From Terriglobia bacterium (GTDB lineage: Bacteria; Acidobacteriota; Vicinamibacteria; Vicinamibacterales; CAVVIG01): a DNA stretch of 64,000 nucleotides. The stretch's first letter is position 1; each line of letters starts with the position of its first letter. Shown one piece after another: positions 56,538 to 64,000 of this stretch. A program made the translations under genes and the position numbers. Below the pieces are notes generated by a model. The model was given only the letters and a program-made list of their open reading frames with translations. It was not told the DNA's origin and did not search any database. The stretch covers positions 1 to 64,000 of the forward strand of contig JAIQFX010000011.1 of assembly GCA_020073005.1 (NCBI GenBank). Direction: 5' to 3'.

Positions 56538-57446
56538 ATGGGTGTGAACGCCGTGACCCGTTGCGCGCACGCCGTCGCGGTCCTGACCGCGCTCGCCGGC
56601 GCAGGCTGTGTCGACATCGCCAGCGCCGACCTCGGCAAGTACGTCGAGCGCGAAGAGAAGCATTTCACGACGGCCGGCCGGCCCGACGTGTCCGTGTCCA
56701 CCTTCGACGGGTCGATTGAGATTCGTCCGTGGGACAAGCCCGAGGTGCAGGTCGTCGTCGAGAAGCACGCGCGCGACAAGGCGGACGCCGACGACATCGA
56801 CGTGCGCGCCGAGCAAAACGGCGATCACGTGATCGTCGAAGTGAAGTCGCGCAAGGACGACCATGCCTTCCACATCGGGTGGAACGTGTCGCGATCGGCG
56901 AGATTGATCGTGTCGGCCCCGGCGACGGCCGACGTCGCGGCGCGCAGCGGCGACGGATCGATCGACGTCGAGCGCATCAGCGGACGTCTGGAGCTGAAGT
57001 CGGGCGACGGCACCATCCACGGACGCGACCTCGGCGGCGCCGTCACGGCGCACAGCGGCGACGGATCGATCAGGCTGGACGGCGTGAGCGGCGCGCTCGA
57101 CGTCGACACGGGCGACGGCAGCATCGTCGTGGCGGGCAAGCTGACGTCGGTCCGCGCGCGCTCGGGCGACGGGAACGTCACGGTGCGCGTCGAGCCCGGC
57201 AGCGCGCCGAGCGCCGACTGGAACATCACGACGGGCGACGGCTCGGTCACGCTCGAAGTGCCGGAGGGCTTTGGCGCCGAACTGGACGCGCACACCGGCG
57301 ACGGCCGCGTGAGCCTGCACGACGTGACCGTGTCGAATGTCGTCGGCGAGATCGGAAAGAGCACGGTGAAGGGCCGGATAGGATCGGGCGGTCCGGCGCT
57401 GCGCGTCCGCACGGGAGATGGATCGATTACGCTCCGGCGGCCCTGA
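56538..57446 (+). CDS. DUF4097 beta-strand-repeat lipoprotein
   Basis: A 302-residue protein with lipoprotein-like signal (TALAGAGC). The rest is a right-handed beta-helix-like array of short repeats with the pattern SGDGSI: RSGDGSIDVE, KSGDGTIHGR, HSGDGSIRLD, DTGDGSIVVA, RSGDGNVTVR, TTGDGSVTLE, HTGDGRVSLH, RTGDGSITLR, about every 19-22 residues. This is DUF4097, thought to be an adhesin or surface-associated fold. A ribosome-binding GGAGG lies upstream of ATG 56538. It follows nagA by 15 bases. Confidence 0.88.
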   Translation: MGVNAVTRCAHAVAVLTALAGAGCVDIASADLGKYVEREEKHFTTAGRPDVSVSTFDGSIEIRPWDKPEVQVVVEKHARDKADADDIDVRAEQNGDHVIVEVKSRKDDHAFHIGWNVSRSARLIVSAPATADVAARSGDGSIDVERISGRLELKSGDGTIHGRDLGGAVTAHSGDGSIRLDGVSGALDVDTGDGSIVVAGKLTSVRARSGDGNVTVRVEPGSAPSADWNITTGDGSVTLEVPEGFGAELDAHTGDGRVSLHDVTVSNVVGEIGKSTVKGRIGSGGPALRVRTGDGSITLRRP

Positions 57447-57448
57447 CG

Positions 57449-58330
57449 CTACTGCACCACGCGTCCCGTCGTGAGGAACCGGCGGTAGTTGGAAAACACC
57501 TGCGTGGTCCGGTGGGATGCGGCGGACCCGCCGAACACCGTCAGCGATTCGATGGATTCCGGCAGCAGCACGGCCTCTTCGGGATCGTGGAACGCCACGC
57601 GACGATAGCGAATCGTCGAGTCGGCCCGTTCCACGATGTAGGTATCCTCGCTCCCCGCGTAGCGCGCCCCCTTCGGACGCTGCAGGCGGTACTCCAGCCG
57701 GCTGATGAGCTGTTCGTCGAGCCTGAGCACGTCGTGCGTCAACTCGTCGATCCAGATGCGACCTTTCGAATAGCCCGGCGCCGAGATGCTGACGCAGTCG
57801 TCCTTCAGCGAGCCTTCGATCTTGCCGCGGACCCGCGATCGATAGTCCAGCATGAACGTGCGCAGGTTCTTCAGCTTGCCCGGGCCCATCCACGAAAACA
57901 GATAGTCCTCGCGATGCCGCGGCAGCAGGAGCTCGAGCGGCTCCGGCGACACCGACTTGGGGTCCATGCACGCTTCGAGATCCTTCGGGCGGGGCGGGCG
58001 GCCGTTCACTTTGCGGAGCTCGCGCACGACCTTGGCGTCGGGCGCGCCGTCGCCCTGCGCGATCGCCTCCCACTCGATGCGGAGGTCGTACTCGAGCACG
58101 CGGGCGAATCCTTCAGGCGAGAACGAGTGGTTGATGGGCTGGATCGTGACCTTCTCGTCGCACATGACGCTCTGCGCGCGTCCGTAATACTGCCGCACGC
58201 GATCGCCGACCCGCGTCAGGACGTCGATCAGGCTGGGCGCCTGCGCCGAGACGGACGTCGTCGCCAGGGTCGCCAGCGCGGCCAGCAACGCGATTCCGGC
58301 GCCGGGTCGCAGGGCCGAGACGTCCCGCAT
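57449..58330 (-). CDS. Secreted protein of unknown function
   Basis: A 293-residue exported protein (signal peptide about 1-30, ending SVSAQA). It begins with LIDVLTRVGDRVRQYYGRAQSVMCDEKVTIQ, which I associate with an uncharacterised acidobacterial family, then beta-rich sequence (PGKLKNLRTFMLDYRSRVRG, HDVLRLDEQLISRLEYRLQR). No active-site motif is clear. Its stop is three bases from the DUF4097 stop (convergent). Confidence 0.75.
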   Translation of the reverse strand: MRDVSALRPGAGIALLAALATLATTSVSAQAPSLIDVLTRVGDRVRQYYGRAQSVMCDEKVTIQPINHSFSPEGFARVLEYDLRIEWEAIAQGDGAPDAKVVRELRKVNGRPPRPKDLEACMDPKSVSPEPLELLLPRHREDYLFSWMGPGKLKNLRTFMLDYRSRVRGKIEGSLKDDCVSISAPGYSKGRIWIDELTHDVLRLDEQLISRLEYRLQRPKGARYAGSEDTYIVERADSTIRYRRVAFHDPEEAVLLPESIESLTVFGGSAASHRTTQVFSNYRRFLTTGRVVQ

Positions 58331-58384
58331 TAGGCGGCACGATACGCCGCGGGCGGAACCCGAGTCAACGCCCGCGACGCGCCG

Positions 58385-59095
58385 TTATCGGAGGAATCTG
58401 GTGTCCGCGTACCGGGTTGTATCGGCGACGCCGGCGTCGACGAACGCGTCGTGCCGCTCGCGGCATTTGCTGCACGTACCGCAGTGAATGGGGGACGGGT
58501 CTCGGGTTGAATCCGCGCCGAGACCCGTCCCCCGCATGTCCGGGCTCATGCACGAGAGCGTGAGATCGAAGGGGACGTTCAACGCGAGACCGCGCCGGAT
58601 GACGTCGGCTTTGCTCGTGCCCGCGTACGGCGCGTCGATCTGCAAGTCGTGCGCGAGCCCGAGCGACAGCGCGCGCGCCAGCGCCGCGCGAAACTCGGGC
58701 GTCGCGTCCGGAAACGGATTGTGCGCGAGCGTCCCGAGCACGAGGCGGCCGAGCTGCGCGGCCGCGCAGTAGACGCCCGCCTTCCCGAGCAGGATGATGT
58801 TGCGGCCGGGCAGGTACACGTCCTCGTCCGGCGTGTGATAGGCGGGCGGCCGGCCCTGCACCGCCCAGTGCGTCGCGGCGTACACGTCGGTCATGTCGAC
58901 GGAGAGCGAGATCAACGGCCGCACGGCGCGCGCAAACGGCGCGCGCGCGAGAAAGGCCGAGACCATCGCCAGCTCGGCGCGCTCCCACGCCAGCCCGACG
59001 CTCACGTAAATGGGTTGCGCCTCGTCGCGCGTCGCTTCGTCGGCCAGAAGCACGGCGCTGTCCAGGCCGCCGGAAAGAAGCACTGCGGTAGGCAT
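58385..59095 (-). CDS. queC: 7-cyano-7-deazaguanine synthase
   Basis: A 236-residue ATP-dependent enzyme converting carboxy-deazaguanine to preQ0 for queuosine. PP-loop SGGLDS at 8-13. Zinc cysteines C182, C205, C208 and C211 (SCM..., HCGTCSKC). Between the first two, residues 187-203 (MRGTGLGADSTRDPSP) come from an inserted palindrome; homologues have a short loop there. The other Cys spacing is normal, so zinc binding is probably kept. Divergent from queD. Confidence 0.94.
   Translation of the reverse strand: MPTAVLLSGGLDSAVLLADEATRDEAQPIYVSVGLAWERAELAMVSAFLARAPFARAVRPLISLSVDMTDVYAATHWAVQGRPPAYHTPDEDVYLPGRNIILLGKAGVYCAAAQLGRLVLGTLAHNPFPDATPEFRAALARALSLGLAHDLQIDAPYAGTSKADVIRRGLALNVPFDLTLSCMSPDMRGTGLGADSTRDPSPIHCGTCSKCRERHDAFVDAGVADTTRYADTRFLR
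58490..58533. repeat. REP-like palindrome inside queC
   Basis: GGGGGACGGGTCTCGG (58490-58505) and its inverse CCGAGACCCGTCCCCC (58518-58533) flank a 12-base loop. In frame within the zinc loop. Shares the core GGGGACGGGTCTC with the element at 24787. Confidence 0.82.
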
Positions 59096-59113
59096 CGGGT
59101 AATATCATCCTCT

Positions 59114-59518
59114 ATGTACTCAGTCACCAAGCGCATCGACTTCTGTTACGGCCATCGGCTGCTCGACTACGACGGCATCTGCAAGCATCCCCACGGCCAC
59201 AACGCCGTCGCGGAGATCGAAGTGCGGACGGGGACGCTCGACAATCGCAACATGGTGTGCGACTTCAGCGACATCAAGCGCGTCATCAAGGGCTGGATCG
59301 ACGAGGAGCTCGATCACAAGATGCTGCTGCGCCAGGACGATCCGCTGGTCAAGCCGCTGCAGCAGCTCGGCGAGCCGATGTACCTGCTCGACAGCAATCC
59401 CACGGTGGAGCGCATCGCGCGCCTCATCTTCGACTACGCCAGCGGACGGGGATTCCCGGTGGTCCGCGTCAAGGTGTGGGAGACGCCGACGTCCTTCGCT
59501 GAATACGGGAACGTTTGA
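59114..59518 (+). CDS. queD: 6-carboxy-tetrahydropterin synthase
   Basis: A 134-residue T-fold enzyme acting on dihydroneopterin triphosphate. Zinc histidines H14, H27, H29 (FCYGHRLL and HPHGHN) and catalytic C23 (GICKHPHGH). It is adjacent and divergent to queC, which places it in the preQ0 pathway rather than folate synthesis. ATG 59114. The stop overlaps the start of the next gene (TTGA). Confidence 0.93.
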   Translation: MYSVTKRIDFCYGHRLLDYDGICKHPHGHNAVAEIEVRTGTLDNRNMVCDFSDIKRVIKGWIDEELDHKMLLRQDDPLVKPLQQLGEPMYLLDSNPTVERIARLIFDYASGRGFPVVRVKVWETPTSFAEYGNV

Positions 59519-60180
59519 CCTTCCGTCTCATCGTTTTCGATCTCGACGGCACGCTCATCGATTCCCGGCGTGACATCGCGGACGCGGCCAACGCCCTTCT
59601 GCAATCGTGCGGCGCCGGCCCGCTGCCGGAGGACCGCATCGGGCGCATGGTGGGCGACGGCGCGGCGACGCTGGTCGCGCGCGCGTTCGCCGCAAGCGGC
59701 ATCGAGCGGCCGGCGGACGCGCTCGACCGCTATCTCGCGTTCTACGCCACGCGCCTTCTGGCGCACACACGTCCCTATGACGGAATCGCCGGCGTGCTGC
59801 GGACGCTCGCGGCGTCGACGGCGCTCGGCGTCCTGACGAACAAGCCGCTGGCCGCGACTCGAGAGATTCTCGACGGTCTCGATCTCGCGCGGTACTTTTC
59901 CGCGGAGGCGATCGTCGGCGGAGACGGTCCGTTCGCGCGCAAGCCCGATCCGTCCGGGCTGCGTCACCTGGCGGCCGCCGCCGGCACGCCGCTCGACGCC
60001 ACGCTGCTCGTCGGCGATTCGATCATCGACTGGCGCACGGCGCACGCGGCGCCAACAGGAATATGTCTCGCCCGCTATGGTTTCGGCTTCGACGGATTTC
60101 CCCTCAGCCAAGTCGGCCCCGCGGACCTGACGATCGACACGCCCGTTCAGCTCCTCGACGTCTGCCGCCGCGACGTGTAA
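59515..60180 (+). CDS. HAD-superfamily phosphatase (phosphoglycolate phosphatase-like)
   Basis: A 221-residue HAD phosphatase. Nucleophile DLDGT at 9-13 (FDLDGTLIDS), motif II LTNKP (near 108), and motif IV GDSIIDWRTAHAA (about 168). It resembles Gph, which removes phosphate from 2-phosphoglycolate, but the substrate is not proven. TTG start at 59515 in a four-base overlap with queD. Confidence 0.87.
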   Translation: MTFRLIVFDLDGTLIDSRRDIADAANALLQSCGAGPLPEDRIGRMVGDGAATLVARAFAASGIERPADALDRYLAFYATRLLAHTRPYDGIAGVLRTLAASTALGVLTNKPLAATREILDGLDLARYFSAEAIVGGDGPFARKPDPSGLRHLAAAAGTPLDATLLVGDSIIDWRTAHAAPTGICLARYGFGFDGFPLSQVGPADLTIDTPVQLLDVCRRDV

Positions 60181-60190
60181 GGAAGTCGCA

Positions 60191-60760
60191 GTGTCCGCGC
60201 GTCGCGGTTCTCGCCGAATGATTGCGGTATCATGCGACGTGATGATTTTCCGCGCGCGGCGGGCGACCGTGACGATCGCGTTCGCGATCGGCATGGCGGC
60301 GTCCGCGCAGGCACGCGCGGCCGGCGTGCCCGCGGGCACGATCGTGCGCATCGGACGCGCGATCGATACCGCCGCGTTCGCGCGCGCCCTCGATCGGCAG
60401 TTCGACGTGAAACTCCGGCGTGTCGTCGCGACCGATATCGACCGTGACGGCGACCTCGACATCGTCGCGTCGACCGATCGCGGTTTCATGGTGTGGGTGA
60501 ACGACGGCGCGGGACGGCTGACGTCGCAGTCGCCCAGGCACGCGCCGGTCGTCGACGGGGGAGCGCCGGCCGACACGTGGCATCGTGGCCGGTCCCATCG
60601 GGACCTCACCGTGCAGAACGACGCGCCCTCGTCGCGCACCGCGACGAGTTGCGCGCACGCGCCGCCGCCGGTCGCGGCTCGCGCAGCCGTCGTTCAGGAT
60701 CGGTTCGTTCAAACCGGCGCCGCCAGCAGCCCCAGCACTCCCCGCGCGCCTCCTCTCTAG
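60191..60760 (+). CDS. Exported protein with one FG-GAP/VCBS-like repeat
   Basis: Up to 189 residues. An ATG at 60242 gives a clean signal peptide (MIFRARRATVTIAFAIGMAA); a GTG at 60191 has GGAAG five bases upstream. The middle holds DIDRDGDLDIVASTDRGFMV with the calcium-like D.D.DGD.D loop. After about residue 120 it becomes Pro/Ser/Arg-rich and less convincing. It lies just before the metal-efflux operon and may belong to it. Confidence 0.65.
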   Translation: MSARRGSRRMIAVSCDVMIFRARRATVTIAFAIGMAASAQARAAGVPAGTIVRIGRAIDTAAFARALDRQFDVKLRRVVATDIDRDGDLDIVASTDRGFMVWVNDGAGRLTSQSPRHAPVVDGGAPADTWHRGRSHRDLTVQNDAPSSRTATSCAHAPPPVAARAAVVQDRFVQTGAASSPSTPRAPPL

Positions 60761-60833
60761 ATCGCCCGGCGGATTCGTTCCGTCACCTTTCACTCGTTCC
60801 GGTTCCACACGACTGTTATCGGAGTCGTTTGCT

Positions 60834-62117
60834 ATGTCACGACCGTGGTTTGTCGTTCTCGTTCTGTGCACGTGTGTGCCTGCGGCCATCGCGCAGACGC
60901 CGGCGCCGGGCGCGCCGGAGTCGCTGACGGTGACGCAGGCCGTCGACGAAGCGCTGCAGCACAACCTGAGCCTGCTGGCCGAGCGGGGCAATCTCACGAT
61001 TGCCGACGCCGCGATGATCTCGGCGAAGCTCAGACCGAATCCGGTCTTCAGCTTCAGCGCCGACCATCTCGACCTGCTCGGCACCGGATTCGACGCCACC
61101 AACAACGGCGGACCCCCGGAGATCGCCTGGCGCGTCGACGTCCCGCTCGAGCGCGGCGGCAAGCGCGAGGCGCGCATCGCGCTCGCCTCCGTCGTGAAGT
61201 CGGCGGCGGAAGCGCAGTTCGCGGATGCGGTGCGCACGCTGCGCCAGGACGTGACGATGGCGTGCGTGGACGTCATCGCGGCGCAGGCGACGCGGACGCT
61301 CCTCGCCGACAACCTGCGGACGTTCGAGGATCTCGTGCGCGTGAATCGCGCGCGCGTCGCGGCGGGATCGATCGCGCCGTTCGAATCGACGCGATCCGAG
61401 GTCGCGATGCTGCAGTTCCGCGCGACCGTCGTGCGGGCCGATCTCGATCTCGCCGCCGCGACCGCGCGGCTGCGCACGCTGCTCGGCCGGCCGCCGGGCG
61501 GGCCGCTCGTCGTCGCCGATCCGCTGACGATCGATCGCGCGGAGCCCGCGCCCGATCCGGCCCGGCTCGAAACCGTCGCGTTCGACGCGCGTCCCGATCT
61601 GAAAGCGTTGCAGCTCGCGCAGGCGCGATCGACCGCCGATCTGCGCCTGCAGGAGGCGCTCGGCCGCATCGACTACACGGTCGGCACCGAGTACCGCCGG
61701 CAGCAGGGCATCGCGGGCCGCGGCAATTCCCTCGGCTTCTTCTTCAGCACGCCGCTGCCGTTCTCGAACCGCAATCAGGGCGAGATCGCCAGAGCCGGCG
61801 CGGAAGGCCATCAAGCCGGGCAGCAGATCGCCGCCCGCCGCGCGCAGATCGTCGCCGACGTCAGGAGCGCGTATCACGAGTACGTGACGACGAGCGATCT
61901 GGTGGCGAGCATCGAACGCGATCTGCTCGCGCCGGCGACGCGCGCGCGCGACACCTCGGCCTACACGTATCGCGCAGGCGCGGCGACACTGCTCGAACTG
62001 CTCGACGCGCAGCGGGCCTTCAACGACACGATGCAGAGCTACGTCGACGCCCAGGCGGGTCTGCGGCGCGCGGTGACGCGCCTCAACGCCGCCGTCGGCA
62101 CGGAGGTGGTGCGATGA
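60834..62117 (+). CDS. Outer-membrane efflux protein (TolC/CusC family)
   Basis: A 427-residue TolC-family channel of a metal RND pump. Signal peptide ends near AIAQ. Long amphipathic helices in two repeats (SLTVTQAVDEALQHNLSLLAERG..., ...RPDLKALQLAQARSTADLRLQEA) and strand regions with DVPLERGGKREARI and STPLPFSNRNQGEI. The second ends RAGAATLLELLDAQRAFNDT. GGAG is nine bases before ATG 60834. First of a CusCBA/CzcCBA-type operon. Confidence 0.92.
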   Translation: MSRPWFVVLVLCTCVPAAIAQTPAPGAPESLTVTQAVDEALQHNLSLLAERGNLTIADAAMISAKLRPNPVFSFSADHLDLLGTGFDATNNGGPPEIAWRVDVPLERGGKREARIALASVVKSAAEAQFADAVRTLRQDVTMACVDVIAAQATRTLLADNLRTFEDLVRVNRARVAAGSIAPFESTRSEVAMLQFRATVVRADLDLAAATARLRTLLGRPPGGPLVVADPLTIDRAEPAPDPARLETVAFDARPDLKALQLAQARSTADLRLQEALGRIDYTVGTEYRRQQGIAGRGNSLGFFFSTPLPFSNRNQGEIARAGAEGHQAGQQIAARRAQIVADVRSAYHEYVTTSDLVASIERDLLAPATRARDTSAYTYRAGAATLLELLDAQRAFNDTMQSYVDAQAGLRRAVTRLNAAVGTEVVR

Positions 62118-63268
62118 CCGCTCGTCTCAGATGTCTTGGCGCGGCGCTGGTATGGACGGCGCTTGCTGCCGCCGCCTGCGGCGGCCGCGGCGATACCGGG
62201 GCGTCCGCCGAATCGCCCGCAACCGACGCGCGCGCCAAGGACGACGCGATTGCCGTCGACGACAAGATGCGCGCCTCGCTCACGATCGCGCCCGTCGCAG
62301 AGCGCGATGTCGCCAGCTCGCTCTCGATCGCCGGCAAAGTGCAGTTCGACGAAGACCGCCTGTCGCGCGTGCTCGTGCCGCTGGCGGGGCAGATCGTCGA
62401 TCTGCGCGTGAAGGTCGGCGACATCGTGCGGAAAGGCCAGCCGCTGTGCGCCGTCAACAGCCGCGAAGCGTCGGCCGCCGTCGGCGAGCACATCGAGAGC
62501 CACAAGGATCTGGAGCTCGCCGAGAAGACCGCGGCGATGACCGAGGATCTCTTCCAGCACGACGCCGCGTCGAAGATCGCGCTGCAACAGGCGCAGAGCG
62601 ATCTCGCGAAGGCGCAATCCAAGCTCGCGCGGACCGAGCAGGCGCTGCACGCGCTCGGTATCGAGGACGATCACCAGCTCGCGTCGTTCACGGGCCGCGT
62701 GCCGATTCCCGCGCCGATCGGCGGCTCGATCATCGAGCGCAAGGTGACCGAAGGGCAGTTCGTCCAGAGCGACAGCACGCCGATCATCACGGTCGCGGAT
62801 CTCTCCACCGTCTGGGTGATGGGCGACCTCTTCGAACGCGATCTGCATCTGGTCAGCGTCGGCCAGCCGGCGACGATCACGACGGCCGCGTACCCGGGCG
62901 AGCAGTTTCAGGGCCGCGTGAACTACATCAGCGAGGCGATCGATCCCGCGACGCGCACCGCCAAAGTCCGCATCAGCGTGCCGAATCCCGGCGGCCGGCT
63001 GAAGCCGGAGATGTTCGCCGCGGTCGCGCTCGGCGTCGCCGCGAACGAGCGCGCCGTGATGCTCCCGTCGCGCGCGATCTTCACCGAGGACGGCAAGACG
63101 TTCGCGTTCGTCGAGGCCGGCGCGGGCCGGTTCGCGCGCCGCCCGATCGAGGTCGCGCCGGGCGAAGGCGCCGAGCGCCGGATTCTCAGCGGCCTCCGCG
63201 CCGGCGATCGCGTCGTCGTCGACGGCGCCATCCTGCTGCGGCAGGAGGAAAACAAGAGGGGCAGCTGA
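62114..63268 (+). CDS. Periplasmic adaptor of heavy-metal RND efflux (CusB/CzcB-like)
   Basis: A 384-residue HlyD-type membrane-fusion protein. It is likely a lipoprotein (Cys22 in ALAAAACGG). Barrel-sandwich and hairpin segments follow: VQFDEDRLSRVLVPLAGQIVDLRVKVGDIVRKGQPL and the helix LELAEKTAAMTEDLF...LAKAQSKLARTEQALHALG, then PIPAPIGGSIIERKVTEGQFV and VWVMGDLFERDL. It links the RND pump to the outer-membrane channel. ATGA overlap with the channel gene. Confidence 0.93.
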   Translation: MTARLRCLGAALVWTALAAAACGGRGDTGASAESPATDARAKDDAIAVDDKMRASLTIAPVAERDVASSLSIAGKVQFDEDRLSRVLVPLAGQIVDLRVKVGDIVRKGQPLCAVNSREASAAVGEHIESHKDLELAEKTAAMTEDLFQHDAASKIALQQAQSDLAKAQSKLARTEQALHALGIEDDHQLASFTGRVPIPAPIGGSIIERKVTEGQFVQSDSTPIITVADLSTVWVMGDLFERDLHLVSVGQPATITTAAYPGEQFQGRVNYISEAIDPATRTAKVRISVPNPGGRLKPEMFAAVALGVAANERAVMLPSRAIFTEDGKTFAFVEAGAGRFARRPIEVAPGEGAERRILSGLRAGDRVVVDGAILLRQEENKRGS

Positions 63269-64000
63269 TGGTCCGCCGACTCGTTTCGTTCGGGCTCTAC
63301 CAGCCGCTGTTCCTGCTGCTGCTCACGGGCCTCTTCATTGCGGGCGGCATCGTGGCGTTTCGATCGCTGCCCGTCGAAGCGTTTCCCGACGTGAGCGACG
63401 TGCAGACGACGGTCATCACGCTGTTTCCTGGGCACGCGCCGGAGGAGGTCGAGAAGCAAATCACCATCCCGCTCGAGATCGTGCTGTCCGGTGTGCCGCA
63501 CGCCGTGCGGATGTTCTCGCACACGCAGTTCGGTCTTTCGTATCTGACGCTGACGTTCGACGATCAGGTCGACGACTACTTCGCGCGGCAGCGCGTGCTC
63601 GAGCGGCTGCAGCAGGCGGACCTGCCGCCGGACATTCAGCCGCAACTCGCGCCGCTCTCGACGCCGGTCGGCGAGCTCTATCGCTTCCGTCTCGTCTCGG
63701 ACACGGCGAGTCCGACCGAGCTCCGCAGCATCGAAGACTGGACCGTCGAGCGCGCCCTCCGTATGGCGCCGGGCGTTGCCGACGTCGTGAGCCGGGGCGG
63801 CTTCATCAAGCAGTACCAGGTGAACGTCGATCCCTCCCGGATGAAGGCGTTCGGCATCGCGCTCCAGCAGGTGTTCACGGCGCTCGGCCGCGGCAATGCG
63901 AACGCGGGCGGCAACTACCTCGAGCAGGGCGAGCAGCAGTATCTGATTCGCGGCGTCGGGCTGCTGCGGTCGCCGGACGACATCGGCTCCATCGTTGTCG
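63268..64000 (+). CDS. Heavy-metal RND efflux pump (CusA/CzcA family), N-terminal part
   Basis: The first 244 residues of a pump of about 1030, cut by the window end. The first TM helix (about 10-30) is followed by PVEAFPDVSDVQTTVITLFPGHAPEEVEKQITIPLE, a CzcA/CusA signature, then FDDQVDDYFARQRVLERLQQADLPP and PGVADVVSRGGFIKQYQVNVDP. The metal cannot be read from this part. ATGA-type overlap with the adaptor gene (base 63268) supports one operon. Confidence 0.93.
   Translation, partial: MVRRLVSFGLYQPLFLLLLTGLFIAGGIVAFRSLPVEAFPDVSDVQTTVITLFPGHAPEEVEKQITIPLEIVLSGVPHAVRMFSHTQFGLSYLTLTFDDQVDDYFARQRVLERLQQADLPPDIQPQLAPLSTPVGELYRFRLVSDTASPTELRSIEDWTVERALRMAPGVADVVSRGGFIKQYQVNVDPSRMKAFGIALQQVFTALGRGNANAGGNYLEQGEQQYLIRGVGLLRSPDDIGSIVV

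Noticed and set aside
55932-58073. 713-residue open frame across the ends of nagA, the DUF4097 gene and the next gene
   Set aside because: It crosses three real genes on both strands; shadow composition.
60845-63268. Long plus-strand frame across the efflux channel gene
   Set aside because: Only its last part (from 62114) is the adaptor protein; the first 420 residues are out-of-frame reading of the channel gene.

Overview
The window reads as chromosomal DNA of a high-GC member of the Acidobacteriota, most likely a Vicinamibacteria-like lineage. This is inferred from gene content: a VWFA-related secreted protein of the acidobacterial type, a BNR/sortilin-like repeat protein of about 1000 residues, the C-terminus of a DUF5916-type barrel, large M14 carboxypeptidases and several secreted families common in that phylum. 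I see no rRNA or tRNA gene, CRISPR array, transposase or phage gene.

Layout. 1-2139: end of a DUF5916-like outer-membrane protein, a one-TM protein and a TPR protein. 2259-6222: a cytochrome c oxidase operon (I, III, IV, two small membrane proteins, II). 6219-8331: an ornithine-cyclodeaminase-family reductase divergent from a proline-racemase-family enzyme, probably hydroxyproline metabolism. 8371-12757: frataxin, a 28-residue peptide, VWFA protein and BNR protein. 12864-16917: FTR1 iron permease, OsmC protein, DUF1624-like membrane protein, class V aminotransferase and a small membrane protein. 16930-28966: an M14 peptidase with a frameshift at its signal peptide, a stand-alone DndB-like DGQHR protein, dTDP-sugar genes rfbBAC, a candidate structured RNA or leader with a terminator, a second M14-type gene split by a frameshift, and pxpA. 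28935-36294: MFS transporter, secreted proteins of unknown role, a cupredoxin, a metallo-beta-lactamase-fold hydrolase and an acyl-CoA ligase. 36352-45571: an arginine cluster, argC-B-D-A-J-F on the minus strand facing argR-G-H on the plus strand. 45672-52742: a zinc-finger/RGG protein, fabI, an FNR-type reductase, an HD-GYP/GAF/GGDEF protein, a sigma-54 activator and a PH-like membrane protein. 52770-57446: deoxyhypusine synthase-like enzyme, DUF5615 PIN-like protein, ROK kinase, nagA and a DUF4097 lipoprotein. 57449-60760: unknown secreted protein, queC/queD, a HAD phosphatase and an FG-GAP protein. 60834-64000: a CusCBA/CzcCBA-type heavy-metal efflux operon, cut by the window end.

The most unusual feature is the spacer DNA. 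At least ten loci carry degenerate tandem repeats with a 7-base period, often as two inverted arms. Each locus uses a different word, such as CTGAAAA, TCAGCTG, CCACCAG, TCGTTAG or GAAGGCA. Related arrays have periods of 8 and 9. They abut or contain start codons (rfbB, rfbA, argH, fabI), encode a signal peptide (the metallo-hydrolase), and supply C-terminal tails (argG, the deoxyhypusine synthase-like gene). G-rich 9-base arrays and REP-like palindromes are also inserted in frame inside conserved enzymes (ornithine-cyclodeaminase family, proline racemase family, M14 peptidases, nagA, queC).

Two large M14-type genes each carry one apparent frameshift. This is either assembly error or real decay, and reads would settle it.
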